Part shown: positions 26,202 to 35,254 of the stretch, in pieces
Position numbering within the stretch: the first letter of the stretch is position 1
Layout of the letters: every line of letters starts with the position of its first letter
Position numbers and translations under genes: made by a program
The notes under the pieces: generated by a model
Told to the model about the DNA's origin: nothing
Database searches by the model: none
What the model saw: the letters and a program-made list of their open reading frames with translations, nothing else
Source: JACCZX01 sp963786295
GTDB lineage: Bacteria > Pseudomonadota > Gammaproteobacteria > Burkholderiales > Burkholderiaceae_F
Assembly: GCA_963786295.1 (NCBI GenBank)
Contig: CAWAYV010000028.1
Coordinates: 1 to 64,000, forward strand
DNA length: 64,000 nucleotides
Direction: 5' to 3'

Positions 26202-27326
26202 TCAAAGCAACACCACTTGCCGGACTGCCTTGCCTTCGTGCAGCAGATCGAAGCCGCGATTGATGTCGTCGAGCGCAAGCGTTCCGGTAAGTAAGCGATC
26301 CACCGGCAGGCGCCCGCCGCGAAACAGATCGACGTAGCGGGGGATGTCGCGCATCGGCACGCAGGTGCCGACGTAACTCCCCTTAATGGTGCGTTCTTCG
26401 GCGACCAGGTTGACGGCTGGCATCGCCCATGTTGCGTCGGGCGGAGGCAGGCCCGCGGTGACCGTCATGCCGCCGCGTCGTGTGATGCGGTACGCGAGCT
26501 CAAACGCGCGCGTCGAGCCTGCCATTTCGATCGCGGTATCGACACCGCCGCGCGTCGCGTCGCGAATCGCTTCGATGACGTTCGCTGCGCCGGCATTGAA
26601 TGTGTCCGTCGCGCCGAGTGTTTGCGCCAACGCCAGTTTGTCGTCGGCCAGATCGACTGCGATGACGTGCCGCGCACCGGCCGCGGCGGCGCCGAGCACC
26701 GAAGCCAATCCGACACCGCCCAGTCCGATCACTGCCACCGATGTTCCCGCACGCACCTGCGCGGTGTTTACGACGGCACCGACACCCGTCAGCACCGCAC
26801 AGCCGAATAGCGCCGCATGCTCGAACGGCAGTTCGTGATCGATCTTGATCGCCGATCGGCGCGACACGACGGCGTGCGTTGCGAACGCCGAGCAACCGAG
26901 GTGATGATTGATCGTCTGGCCGTCGCGCGTCAGCCGCCGCGCGCCATTGAGCAAGGACCCCGCGCCGTTGGCAGCCGCGCCTGGCTCACACAACGCCGGC
27001 CGACCTTCGGCGCATGGATGACAGTGACCACAGCTCGGTACGAATACCAGCACGACGTGATCGCCGACGGCGAGGTCCTGCACGCCATCGCCGAGCTGTT
27101 CGACGACGCCTGCAGCCTCATGGCCGAGTGCCATCGGCATCGGGCGCGGCCGGTCGCCGTTGATCACCGACAGGTCCGAATGGCACAGTCCGGCAGCTTT
27201 AATGCGCACCAGAATTTCGCCCGCACCCGGCGGCGCAAGGTCGAGCTCGTCGATCTTCAGCGGGCGCGAGGCCGCGTACGGATGCGCGGCGCCCATTGTT
27301 TCGAGAACTGCGGCGCGTATTTTCAT
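26202..27326 (-). CDS. Zinc-dependent alcohol dehydrogenase
   Basis: This 374-residue MDR-family dehydrogenase has the catalytic zinc site in AAGLCHSDLSVING and LGHEAAGVVE. The structural zinc lobe is CGHCHPCAEGRPALC (four Cys). The NAD site is VAVIGLGGVGLASVLGAAAA followed by VIAVDLADDKLALA, where Asp indicates NAD(H). It is the Zn class III/aryl-alcohol type by length and by GSYVGTCVPMRDIPRYVDLF. The frame is intact. It starts 4 nt after the isocitrate-type dehydrogenase, so the two are one operon, with tctBA following on the same strand. A linked carboxylate or alcohol catabolic unit is inferred. Confidence 0.88.
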   Translation of the reverse strand: MKIRAAVLETMGAAHPYAASRPLKIDELDLAPPGAGEILVRIKAAGLCHSDLSVINGDRPRPMPMALGHEAAGVVEQLGDGVQDLAVGDHVVLVFVPSCGHCHPCAEGRPALCEPGAAANGAGSLLNGARRLTRDGQTINHHLGCSAFATHAVVSRRSAIKIDHELPFEHAALFGCAVLTGVGAVVNTAQVRAGTSVAVIGLGGVGLASVLGAAAAGARHVIAVDLADDKLALAQTLGATDTFNAGAANVIEAIRDATRGGVDTAIEMAGSTRAFELAYRITRRGGMTVTAGLPPPDATWAMPAVNLVAEERTIKGSYVGTCVPMRDIPRYVDLFRGGRLPVDRLLTGTLALDDINRGFDLLHEGKAVRQVVLL

Positions 27327-27330
27327 TTCG

Positions 27331-28363
27331 TTATGTCTTCGAAACGCGGCGAACGATCGCTTGCGTCATATCGTAAGTCGTTGCGCGGCCACCGAGATCG
27401 CCCGTGCGCACACCATCGTCGCGCAACGCACCGTCGATCGCGCCCCGCAGTTTGACAGCGGCATTGTTGTGACCTACATGGTCCAACATCAGTGCCGCCG
27501 CCAGCAGCAGCGCCAGCGGATTCGCGATGCCCTTGCCGGCGATGTCGGGCGCCGAGCCGTGCACCGCTTCGAAGATCGCAGCGTCGAGGCCGATGTTGGC
27601 GCCCGGTGCCATGCCAAGCCCGCCGACCAGTCCGGCAATTTCGTCGGACAAAATGTCGCCGAACAGATTGGTCGTCAAGATCACGTCGAATTGCCACGGC
27701 TTCAACACCAGCTGCATCGCGCAGGCATCGATGATCCGATCGTCCATCGCCACTTTGCCCTCGTACTTTTTGGCAACCTCGCGCGCGGTTTCAAGAAAAA
27801 TCCCGGACAGCGCCTTCAGCACATTGGCCTTGTGCACGATGGTGACTTTCTTACGGCCGTTCTTTAACGCGTAATCGAACGCAAATTCGGCGATGCGGCG
27901 CGACCCGGCACGTGTGTTAACGCCCGATGAAATGGCGGCCGCGTGCGGATCGCCATCGATCGGAATGTAGTGCTCGAACCCGATGTAAAAGCCTTCAAGG
28001 TTCTCGCGCACCAGCACGATGTCGATGTCTTCATAGCGGCCACCGCTGATCATCGTGCGCGCCGGCCGCAGATTCGCGTACAGCTTGAATTCCTCGCGCA
28101 ACCGCACGTTGACCGATCGAAATCCGCCAGCCACCGGCGTTGTCAGCGGTCCTTTCAACGCGAGTCGCGTGCGCCGAATGCTGTCGAGCAGCGCCGGCGG
28201 GAGCGGGTCGCCGGTCTTTTCGGCGGCGGCCATGCCCGCCTTGTTGAACGTCCCACGCGAATGGCTTGCCGAGGGCGTCGAGAATCTCGACCACAGCAGC
28301 GGTGATCTCAGGTCCGATGCCGTCGCCAGGGATTAAAGTTGCGGGGATTGATTGCGGGGTCAA
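27331..28363 (-). CDS. Isocitrate/isopropylmalate dehydrogenase family enzyme (one frameshift)
   Basis: This is a metal-dependent decarboxylating beta-hydroxyacid dehydrogenase. The N-terminus reads IPATLIPGDGIGPEITAAVV from a probable TTG at 28363. A shift near 28240 joins it to the rest. Substrate and metal residues appear in YANLRPARTM (NAD-isocitrate-like), IDIVLVRENLEGFYIGFEHY, the catalytic Lys of VTIVHKANVLKALSGIF, and LTTNLFGDILSDEIAGLVGG. FEAVHGSAPDIAGKGIANP is the NAD-side signature. It could be NAD-isocitrate, homoisocitrate or tartrate/malate dehydrogenase; the YANLRPxR motif favours an isocitrate-like substrate. It is divergent from the TRAP operon. Confidence 0.8.
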
Positions 28364-28381
28364 GACGAGGTAACTCGCAGT

Positions 28382-28434
28382 AGCGTTAAAGTGAGTGATG
28401 CAAGCAATTCGGCGACATCGTAGTCCAGCGCTTT
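28382..28434. repeat. Direct repeat, copy A (left of TRAP operon)
   Basis: This 53-bp sequence starts agcgttaaagt and ends cggcgacatcgtagtccagc plus gcttt. It recurs in the same orientation at 31524-31577 with one extra base and about eight substitutions confined to the middle and one position of the right part. It lies between the isocitrate-type dehydrogenase and the dctP promoter. Confidence 0.75.
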
Positions 28435-28461
28435 CGTCATCGTCGCTCCTGGCACGATATG

Positions 28462-28585
28462 GAATGTTCATGCTACATTTTTTGGAAAATAGAATAAAAA
28501 TACTGAAGCCGACAACAGGCGCGGTTGAAGCAGGTGCCACGCAGGCTCAGGTCGCAGTCAGTTTTCGAACCGCAAAGGAGACAAC
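28462..28585 (+). promoter_or_regulatory. Leader of TRAP operon: AT-rich operator-like tract and ribosome site
   Basis: The segment 28475-28503 (attttttggaaaatagaat plus aaaaata) is strikingly AT-rich in this GC-rich sequence and has the partial dyad atttt-ttgg-aaaat. Such tracts upstream of TRAP genes are often promoters or operators of IclR/GntR-type regulators, but none is encoded next to it. A strong AAAGGAGA ribosome site at 28575-28582 precedes the dctP ATG at 28586. The exact promoter elements are not resolved. Confidence 0.4.
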
Positions 28586-29580
28586 ATGAAGCGTCGCGAT
28601 TTCGCCAAGGTGTGCGCGTCGGCGGTGGTCGTTTGCGCCGCGAGCATGACGGGCACCGCATCGGCACAGGACAAACAGGTCTGGAAGGCCTCGGACGTCC
28701 ATCCGATCGGTTATCCGACGGTCGAGGCGATCCAGCGCATGGGCAAGAAGCTGGAGAAGGAAACCAACGGCCGCATCTCGATCCAGATGTACCCGTCGAT
28801 GCAGCTCGGCGGCGAGAAGGAGATGATCGAGCAGGCGCAGGTCGGCGCGCTGCAGATTGCGCGCATCTCGGTCGGCGCGATGGGTCCGGTGGTCGATGAG
28901 CTCAACGTCTTCAACCTGCCGTTCGTGTTCCGCGACGAGGCTCACATGCGCAAGGTGATCGACGGTCCGATCGGTCAGGGGCTGCTGGAGAAGATCACGG
29001 CCAGCCCGCAGTCGCGGCTGGTGGTGCTGGGCTGGATGGATGCCGGCACGCGCAACGTCTACTCGAACAAGCCGGTGACCAAGCCCGAGGATTTGAAGGG
29101 CCAGAAGATCCGCATGATGGGCAACCCGCTGTTCGTCGAGACGATGAATGCGATGGGCGGCAACGGCGTCGCGATGGGCTTCAACGAGCTGTACGGTGCG
29201 CTGCAGACCGGAGTGGTCGACGGCGCCGAAAACAATCCGCCAACGCTGCTCGCGCAGAACCACTACACGGTGAGCAAGGTGTACAGCCTGACCGGGCACC
29301 TGATCATTCCCGAGATCTTCGTGTTCTCGAAGCGCAGCTGGGACAGCCTGTCCAAGAGCGACCAGGATCTGGTGCGCAAGCTTGTCACGCGAGGCGCAGC
29401 TGGAGCAACGCCAGCTGTGGGACGCCTACGTCGGCGAGGCCGAGACCAAGCTGAAGGCCGCGGGCGTCAAGTTCGTGCCCGGCCGACAAGGCCGCGTTCT
29501 ACAAGGCGACGCAGCCGATTCGCGACAAATACGGCGCCAAGTACGCCGTGATACTCAAGCAGATCGAAGACACCAAATAG
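28586..29580 (+). CDS. dctP: TRAP transporter solute receptor, DctP family (frameshifted)
   Basis: This periplasmic receptor of a TRAP carboxylate transporter has about 331 residues. The signal peptide has a twin-arginine-like start (MKRRDFAKVCASAVVVCAAS) and ends near ASAQ. The domain shows KASDVHPIGYPTVEAIQRMG, GRISIQMYPSMQLGGEKEMI, NVFNLPFVFRDEAHMRKVID and the ligand-carboxylate Arg region DLKGQKIRMMGNPLFVETMN, then GFNELYGALQTGVVDGAENN. Shifts near 29385 and 29480 displace the last helices (LWDAYVGEAETKLKAAGVKF, YKATQPIRDKYGAKYAVILK), ending at 29580. First gene of dctPQM. Confidence 0.87.
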
Positions 29581-29647
29581 GTCTGTCACCGGGCACGCGG
29601 CGCCGTTCCGACCGCGTGCCCTTTCTGTGTCCGGCGCCTGACACCGC

Positions 29648-30173
29648 ATGACCGCCCAGCAGCGCTACCGCGAGGCGATGGAGTGGCTGTACATCGCCTG
29701 CATCGGCGTGTCGGGACGTCGGGCTCGTCGTCATCACGCTGATGATTCCGATCGGCGTGTTCATGCGCTACGTGATGAACAATCCGCAGTCGTGGCCCGA
29801 ACCCGCCGCGGTGGTGCTGATGGTGATGCTGTCGTTCCTCGGCGGCGCCGCGGTGTACCGCGCCAACGTGCACGTTGCGGTAGAGGCGCTGCTCAACGCG
29901 GTCAGTCCCGCCAAGCGCCGCGTGATGCTGTGGGGCGTCGATGCGTGCGTCGGTGCGACGGCGCTCTTCATGATCGTCTACGGCATCCAGCTATGCGTGA
30001 TCACGCATTTCCAGACCATGGCCGAGTTCCCGTGGCTCTCGGTCGCCGTCGTCTACGCGCCGATTCCCGTCAGCGGCCTCGTCACGCTGCTTTTCCTGAT
30101 CGAGCGCGTGTGGATCGGCAGCCCGCCGAAGACGTCGGTCATGTACCGCGACGACGCCGCGGAGCTCGAATAA
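29648..30173 (+). CDS. dctQ: TRAP transporter small permease, DctQ family (one frameshift)
   Basis: This small membrane subunit has four helices. It begins MTAQQRYREAMEWLYIACIG. An extra base near 29715 shifts the frame, after which it reads GLVVITLMIPIGVFMRYVMN, then SWPEPAAVVLMVMLSFLGGA with the conserved Glu, AVYRANVHVAVEALLNAVSP, and the last helices to VMYRDDAAELE at 30173. It links the receptor to DctM, which starts 3 nt downstream. Confidence 0.85.
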
Positions 30174-30176
30174 GCG

Positions 30177-31457
30177 ATGGACATCCTGGTCCTGCTCGGA
30201 TCGTTCGCCGTGCTGTGCGCGCTCGGCGTGCCGGTCGCGTATGCGCTCGGGCTGTCCGCACTGATCGCGGCGATGTGGGTCGACATCCCGCTCGAAGCCG
30301 TCATGCTCAAGATCTCGGACGGCACCGACGACTTCGCGCTGCTGGCGATTCCGTTCTTCGTGCTGGCGGGCGGCATCATGGCCGAAGGCGGCATGGCGAC
30401 GCGCCTCGTCAATCTCGCCAAGGTCTTCGTTGGATTCATTCGCGGCGGCCTGGCGCTGGTCAACATCCTCGCCAGCACGCTCTTCGGCTGCATCTCCGGG
30501 TCGTCGGTTGCCGACACCGCGTCGATCGGCTCGGTGATGATTCCGCAGATGGTGAAGGCGGGTTACCCGCGCGTCTTCGCCACCAACGTCACGATCTGCG
30601 GATCGGTGCAGGCGCTGATGATTCCGCCGTCGCACAACGCCGTGATCTATTCGCTGGCGGCCGGCGGCACGATCTCCGTCGCGCATCTGTTTCTCGCCGG
30701 GATCTTTCCCGGCCTGCTGTTCGGGCTGTGCCTGATCGGGCTCGTGCTGTGGACATCGCACAGGCGCGGCTATCCGAAGAGCGAGCCGGTTCCGCTGAGC
30801 GCGTTGCCGAAGATCATCATCGACGCGCTGTGGGGTCTGGGCACCGTCGTCATCATCATGGGCGGGATTCTTTCCGGCATCTTCACGCCGACGGAGTCGG
30901 CGGCGGTCGCGTGCGTCTACGCGTTCCTGGTGACGTTCCTCGTCTACCGCGACTACAAGTGGCGCGAGCTGCCGCGCCTTGTTCACCGCGTGATCAAGAC
31001 GGTGGCGATGGTGATGCTGCTGATCGGTTTCTCGGTTGCCTTCGGCTACATGATGGCGATCATGCAGATCCCGGCCAAGGTCACGGCCTTCTTCCTCTCG
31101 ATCTCCGACAACAAGTACGTGTTCCTGCTGTTGGTCAATATCCTGCTGCTCTTGCTCGGCACCTTCATGGATCTGGCGCCGATGCTGCTGATCTGCACGC
31201 CGATCTTCATGCCGGTCATCGCCAAGTTCGGCATCGATCCGGTCCACTTCGGCATGATCATGATTCTCAACCTCGGCATCGGGCTGATCACGCCGCCGGT
31301 AGGGCCGACGCTGTTCGTCGGCTGCGCGATCGGCAAGGTCACGATGGAGCAGGTATCGAAGGAACTGTGGCCGTTCTACGGCGCGATGTGCCTGGCGCTT
31401 CTGCTCGTGACCTACATCCCGGCCATTTCGCTGTGGCTGCCGGGTTTGACGAAATGA
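30177..31457 (+). CDS. dctM: TRAP transporter large permease, DctM family
   Basis: This 426-residue, about 12-helix permease is the transport-competent subunit of the TRAP system. Typical motifs are VPVAYALGLSALIAAMWV, FALLAIPFFVLAGGIMAEGG, the hairpin-loop GCISGSSVADTASIGSVMIP, IPPSHNAVIYSLAAGGTISV, GIFTPTESAAVACVYAFLVT and LNLGIGLITPPVGPTLFVGC. The frame is intact. Its codons end in C or G more uniformly than flanking genes, and the operon is bracketed by a direct repeat, hinting that it arrived as a block. The substrate is unknown. Confidence 0.94.
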   Translation: MDILVLLGSFAVLCALGVPVAYALGLSALIAAMWVDIPLEAVMLKISDGTDDFALLAIPFFVLAGGIMAEGGMATRLVNLAKVFVGFIRGGLALVNILASTLFGCISGSSVADTASIGSVMIPQMVKAGYPRVFATNVTICGSVQALMIPPSHNAVIYSLAAGGTISVAHLFLAGIFPGLLFGLCLIGLVLWTSHRRGYPKSEPVPLSALPKIIIDALWGLGTVVIIMGGILSGIFTPTESAAVACVYAFLVTFLVYRDYKWRELPRLVHRVIKTVAMVMLLIGFSVAFGYMMAIMQIPAKVTAFFLSISDNKYVFLLLVNILLLLLGTFMDLAPMLLICTPIFMPVIAKFGIDPVHFGMIMILNLGIGLITPPVGPTLFVGCAIGKVTMEQVSKELWPFYGAMCLALLLVTYIPAISLWLPGLTK

Positions 31458-31523
31458 AGCTGCCCCATTGAACGCTTGAATCGGCTCGAAGCGCTCAAAG
31501 TCAAGGCGAGCGCGGCTTGCGTA

Positions 31524-31577
31524 AGCGTTAAAGTCAGCCTCACCAGCAAGTTCGGCGACATCGTTGTCCAGCGCTTT
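31524..31577. repeat. Direct repeat, copy B (right of TRAP operon)
   Basis: This is the second copy of the repeat at 28382-28434, 54 bp with one inserted base (agcaagttcgg against agcaattcgg). It ends 3 bp before the ATG of the alpha/beta-hydrolase-LuxR gene. Read on the minus strand, both copies encode a similar short peptide (KALD-DVAEL), so they could be duplicated remnants of one coding end. Confidence 0.75.
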
Positions 31578-31580
31578 GCC

Positions 31581-32660
31581 ATGCCGACGTTTAAGCAGCA
31601 GATTCGATTTTGTACAGGGCACGATGGCGTGCGCATCGCGTACGCGATGTCAGGCACGCGGTCCGCCGCTGATCAAGGCCGCCAACTGGCTCAGTCATCT
31701 GGAGTTCGACGTTGGCAGCCCGGTGTGGAGCCACCTGCTGATCGAGCTGTCGCGTCAGCACACACTGATTCGGTACGACGAGCGCGGCTGTGGATTGTCG
31801 GATCGCGACGTCGCCGATCTGTCGTTCGACGCCTGGCTGCACGACCTTGAAACGGTGGTCGATGCAGCGCAAGTCGAGCGCTTTCCATTGCTCGGCATTT
31901 CGCAAGGCGCATCGATCGCGGTTGCCTACGCAGTTCGCCATCCGGAGCGCGTCTCGCACTTGATCCTGCACGGCGGCTATGCGCGCGGCCGATTGAAACG
32001 GAACCCAACGCCGCAGCAGCATGAGGAAGCCGAATTGATGAACCGGCTTGGCCGAAATCGGGTGGGGGCAGCAGAACCCGGCTTTTCGGCAGTTTTTTAC
32101 GACGCAATACATTCCCGGCGGCACGGCCGAGCAGCATCACTGGTTCAACGAACTCGAGCGCGTTTCGACTTCAGCCGCGAACGCAGCGCGCTTCATGCGC
32201 GAGTTCAATGAGATCGACGTTGTGGATCTGCTGCCTCGCGTGTCTTGCCCGACCCTGGTGCTGCACTCAAGCCGCGATGTGCGGGTGCCGTTCGACGAAG
32301 GCCGCCTGATCGCGGGCCGGATACCCGAGGCTCGCTTCGTGCCGCTGGAGAGCGACAATCACTTGCTGCTTGAGAGCGAGCCTGCGTGGCACCGCTGGGC
32401 CGACGAAGTGCGTGCATTCTTGCCGACGAGTGGCGGCGGCGACCGATCCGGCATTTTCCGCGCTCACGGCGCGCGAGCGCGACTTGCTCGAGCTAATTGC
32501 GCAGGGGCGCGATAACGCGCAGATCGCGGCGGCTTTGGCGCTGAGCGAGAAAACGGTACGCAATCACATCACGCGCATCTTTTCCAAACTCCACGTCGAA
32601 AATCGTCCACAAGCGATCGTGATGGCGCGCAAGGCCGGCTTCGGCAGGCGAGTGACTTAA
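31581..32660 (+). CDS. Alpha/beta-hydrolase fused to a LuxR-type DNA-binding domain (frameshifted)
   Basis: This is a one-protein regulator. An alpha/beta-hydrolase domain (first 270 residues or so) is followed by a LuxR/GerE helix-turn-helix. The hydrolase starts IRFCTGHDGVRIAYAMSGTG, with LIRYDERGCGLSD, the nucleophile Ser in LLGISQGASIAVAYAV, the acid Asp in VLHSSRDVRVPFDEGRLIAG, and His in LESDNHLLLESEPAWH. The DNA-binding end is LTARERDLLELIAQGRDNAQ, LALSEKTVRNHITRIFSKLH. Shifts near 31665, 32050 and 32445 break the frame. The hydrolase pocket may sense or cleave an ester or lactone. Target genes may include the divergently placed operons; that is inference. Confidence 0.8.
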
Positions 32661-32670
32661 GCCCTTACCC

Positions 32671-32692
32671 GGGACTCAGGTCCCAGGTTTTG
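32671..32692 (+). terminator. Weak hairpin after the LuxR-type regulator
   Basis: gggac (32671-32675) pairs with gtccc (32680-32684) around a 4-nt loop, followed shortly by four T. It lies 11 nt past the stop. The stem is short, so the assignment is tentative. The rest of the 32661-32917 gap holds no recognisable gene. Confidence 0.35.
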
Positions 32693-32917
32693 TCCGGTTA
32701 TCGGCCCGTTCCGGAATACAGCCGGGACTCTGGTCTCACGACGCGACGTGTCCTCGCTCCGGACAATTCGCCCTTCCGAATTGGCGACCCATCGCGCCGC
32801 AAACGCGTCGATGAACGTGCGGCAGCGATTCGATCTGCATCCGATCCGGCACCGCATTACGTATGTGTGCCCGGTTGCCCATTTAGACACCCTTAACCCA
32901 CGAAGAAGGAAGACTCA

Positions 32918-33334
32918 ATGAAACGCGCACTCATGTTTACCGCCATCGCAGTGGCCACCTTGTCCGTTCAGGCCAATCCAACGCAGATTTCGAACGGCGT
33001 GATGGCGAGCAAGGAAGGCAAAACGCTGTACACGTTCGACAAAGACGGATCGGGCAAGAGCAATTGCAATGGTGGCTGTGCCACGGCGTGGCCTCCGTTC
33101 ATCGTTGCCAATCCGGCCCTTGCCGGCGGTGACTTCTCTATCGTCAAGCGCGACGACGGCGCGTCGCAATGGGCCTACAAGGGCAAGCCGTTGTACTTCT
33201 TTGCGGGCGACGCCAAAGCGGGCGACGTCAACGGCGACAAACAAGGCGGCGTATGGCATGTGCTGCGCAATGAGCCGAAGAAAACGTCTGCCGCGCCTGA
33301 GTCCGACTTTACCTATAACTACCGTTACAACTAA
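32918..33334 (+). CDS. Secreted protein with YxxxxD repeats (COG4315/Lipoprotein_15 family)
   Basis: This 138-residue secreted protein has a signal peptide (KRALMFTAIAVATLSVQA) and two copies of the family pattern: GVMASKEGKTLYTFDKDGSG, then CNGGCATAWPPFIV with a Cys pair, and SQWAYKGKPLYFFAGDAKAG followed by GDVNGDKQGGVWHVLR. This matches predicted lipoproteins with the conserved Yx(FWY)xxD motif, found near respiratory or metal-stress genes, but here there is no lipobox Cys. The role is unknown. GAAGGAAG forms the ribosome site. The frame is intact and the gene appears monocistronic. Confidence 0.85.
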   Translation: MKRALMFTAIAVATLSVQANPTQISNGVMASKEGKTLYTFDKDGSGKSNCNGGCATAWPPFIVANPALAGGDFSIVKRDDGASQWAYKGKPLYFFAGDAKAGDVNGDKQGGVWHVLRNEPKKTSAAPESDFTYNYRYN

Positions 33335-33336
33335 GC

Positions 33337-33361
33337 TATTTCAGACGCTGGCGCTGAAATA
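33337..33361 (+). terminator. Hairpin after the secreted YxxxxD protein
   Basis: tatttcag (33337-33344) and ctgaaata (33354-33361) form a perfect 8-bp stem over a 9-nt loop, directly behind the stop codon and just ahead of the next gene. There is no T-tract, so it may act as an mRNA end stabiliser or a weak terminator. Confidence 0.4.
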
Positions 33362-33371
33362 ACTCCTCGCG

Positions 33372-34814
33372 ATGAAGCCGACGGCACGTGCGGCTTATCT
33401 GAGGCACACGACTGACTTGGAGAAGCTCATGAAGGACGCACGTGATCTCGCGGTGTCGACATCAAGCGCGAAGGCGCTGGAACACTTCGAGGCTGCGCTG
33501 ACACAGTTCCACACTTACACCGGCGATCCGCTCGCCACGATGCAGCAAGCGCTGCAAGCCGACCCCGAATTCGCACTCGCGCACTTGTTCAACGCGTTCG
33601 CGATGTATACCGCAAGCGAGCAGCGCTACCTGCCGGCGGTGCGCGAATCGCTCGCGAAAGCGTCGGCTTTGAGGGCGAAAATGAATTCGCGCGAGCGCGA
33701 TCTGCTCGATGCGGCCGAGCTGCTTGCCGCAGGAAAGTGGCGCGACGCATCGCGCGCATTCGATTCAATCCTGATCGAATACCCACGCGATGCGCTCGCG
33801 ATTCAGACCGCGCATCTGATGGACTTCTTTCAGGGCGACGCACTGAACTTGCGGAACCGGATTTCACGCGTGTTGCCCCACTGGAGCGAACAGACGCCCG
33901 GCTATTCGTACATCCTCGGCATGCATGCATTTGGCCTCGAGGAGTGCAATCAGTATCCGGAGGCTGAGCGCGCCGCACGCCGCGCGCTCGAGCTGCAGCC
34001 GCGCGACGGCTGGGCGGTGCACGCAGTGACGCACGTAATGGAAATGCAGGGCCGCATCGCAGAAGGCATCGAGTGGCTGCAGTCGCGCGAAAGCGACTGG
34101 GCGCCGGACAACATGTTCGCGCCGCACAACTGGTGGCACTTGGCGCTGTTCAACATGGACCTCGGCAATTTCGATACGGCACTCGATCTGTTCGATCAGA
34201 AACTGATGGGCCCGCAGACCGACATGATTCTGGTGCTGCTCGACGCGACCGCGCTGCTGTGGCGCCTGCGCCTCGAAGGCGTCGACGTCGGCGATCGTTT
34301 CGAGCGCGTAGCCGACGTTTGGGCGGCCAAGCTGGAAGCAGAAGCGGGTTTTTACGCGTTCAACGACGTGCACGCGATGATGAGCTTTGCTGCCACCGGC
34401 CGCACTGACGAGGTCGCCCGCCTGCGGCGCGCGATGCGCAACGCAGCGAAGGGCAAAGAAAGCAACGCGGCGATGACGCGCGAAGTGGGTCTGCCGCTTG
34501 CCGATGGACTGGCGTCGTTCGCGAACAAGCGTTACATGGAAGCGATCGATGCGATCGAACCGGTGCGCGATACAGCAAACCTCTTCGGCGGCAGTCATGC
34601 GCAACGCGATTTGCTGACGCTGACGCTGATCGATGCGTCGATCCACGCCGGCGATGGGCGACGTGCACAGCACTACATCGCCGAGCGACTGATGCACAAG
34701 CCAACGGCGTGGAGCGAGCGGCTGCTGATGCGCTCTCGCCGTGCCGAACGCACGCCGGCAAGCGTGATCACCGGATCGACCATCGCATCCGATCAGTTGG
34801 CAATGCAGTCGTGA
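33372..34814 (+). CDS. Tetratricopeptide repeat protein, TTC38-like
   Basis: This 480-residue soluble protein is built of helical TPR-like repeats. The region around residues 175-280 (LGMHAFGLEECNQYPEAERA, ALELQPRDGWAVHAVTHVME, MFAPHNWWHLALFNMDLGNF) is characteristic of the TTC38 family shared by bacteria and animals. It has no signal peptide or catalytic motif, although the HxxxH-type pattern in HAVTHVMEMQGR is conserved in relatives. The frame is intact and of normal length. The function of the family is not established. Confidence 0.85.
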   Translation: MKPTARAAYLRHTTDLEKLMKDARDLAVSTSSAKALEHFEAALTQFHTYTGDPLATMQQALQADPEFALAHLFNAFAMYTASEQRYLPAVRESLAKASALRAKMNSRERDLLDAAELLAAGKWRDASRAFDSILIEYPRDALAIQTAHLMDFFQGDALNLRNRISRVLPHWSEQTPGYSYILGMHAFGLEECNQYPEAERAARRALELQPRDGWAVHAVTHVMEMQGRIAEGIEWLQSRESDWAPDNMFAPHNWWHLALFNMDLGNFDTALDLFDQKLMGPQTDMILVLLDATALLWRLRLEGVDVGDRFERVADVWAAKLEAEAGFYAFNDVHAMMSFAATGRTDEVARLRRAMRNAAKGKESNAAMTREVGLPLADGLASFANKRYMEAIDAIEPVRDTANLFGGSHAQRDLLTLTLIDASIHAGDGRRAQHYIAERLMHKPTAWSERLLMRSRRAERTPASVITGSTIASDQLAMQS

Positions 34815-34854
34815 GTCGATGTTGGTAGATCGGTCGGCGATCGGCAATGCTGTA

Positions 34855-35254
34855 ATGCGCGGTGCCTTTGTTTTGGCACTGTGTCTCAGCCCGATCGCCT
34901 TACCGTCTGCGATCGAAGACCGGGTCGACTCGTGTTCGGAGGGTGCCGTTTCACGCCTCTACCTCGGGCAGGCCACGCCGGCCGGCGCCGTGACGGAGAT
35001 GCAATGGCGCTGCCTTTGTCGCTGAATCCGTGACGCCGCGCTTTCCAGCCGGCTTCACGGAACTGGAGGCGCAAGGTCATTGGCGCGACGATCGCGGGAC
35101 GATCACCGAGGAAGATACGCGCATCGTCGAAATCGTCCATGGCGGCGAGCTCCTCAGCCGCGAACGCGTCCGCGCCGTTGCTGCCGACTACAAACGTCGC
35201 TTTGCGCAGCAGTCGGTCCTAATCACCGAAGCCAGGTCGTTCCACTGTTTCTAA
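34855..35254 (+). CDS. DUF3574 secreted protein (one frameshift)
   Basis: This small exported protein has a signal peptide from the ATG at 34855 (RGAFVLALCLSPIALPSA). The DUF3574 domain follows: VSRLYLGQATPAGAVTEMQW, then after a shift near 35010 FVAESVTPRFPAGFTELEAQ, GHWRDDRGTITEEDTRIVEI and VAADYKRRFAQQSVLITEAR, with a final Cys in SFHCF. The domain has no assigned function. The stop codon overlaps the start of the acetyltransferase gene (TAATG), so the two are co-translated. Confidence 0.72.

Noticed and set aside
29648..31471. A 607-codon plus-strand frame and a 543-codon minus-strand frame across the TRAP operon
   Set aside because: Both are Arg/Ala/His/Asp-rich low-complexity translations of high-GC DNA in wrong frames; dctQ and dctM explain the region with clear family motifs.
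28382..31577. Flanking repeats as attachment sites of an integrative element
   Set aside because: No integrase, transposase or tRNA target is present at either end, so only duplication or recombination is claimed.
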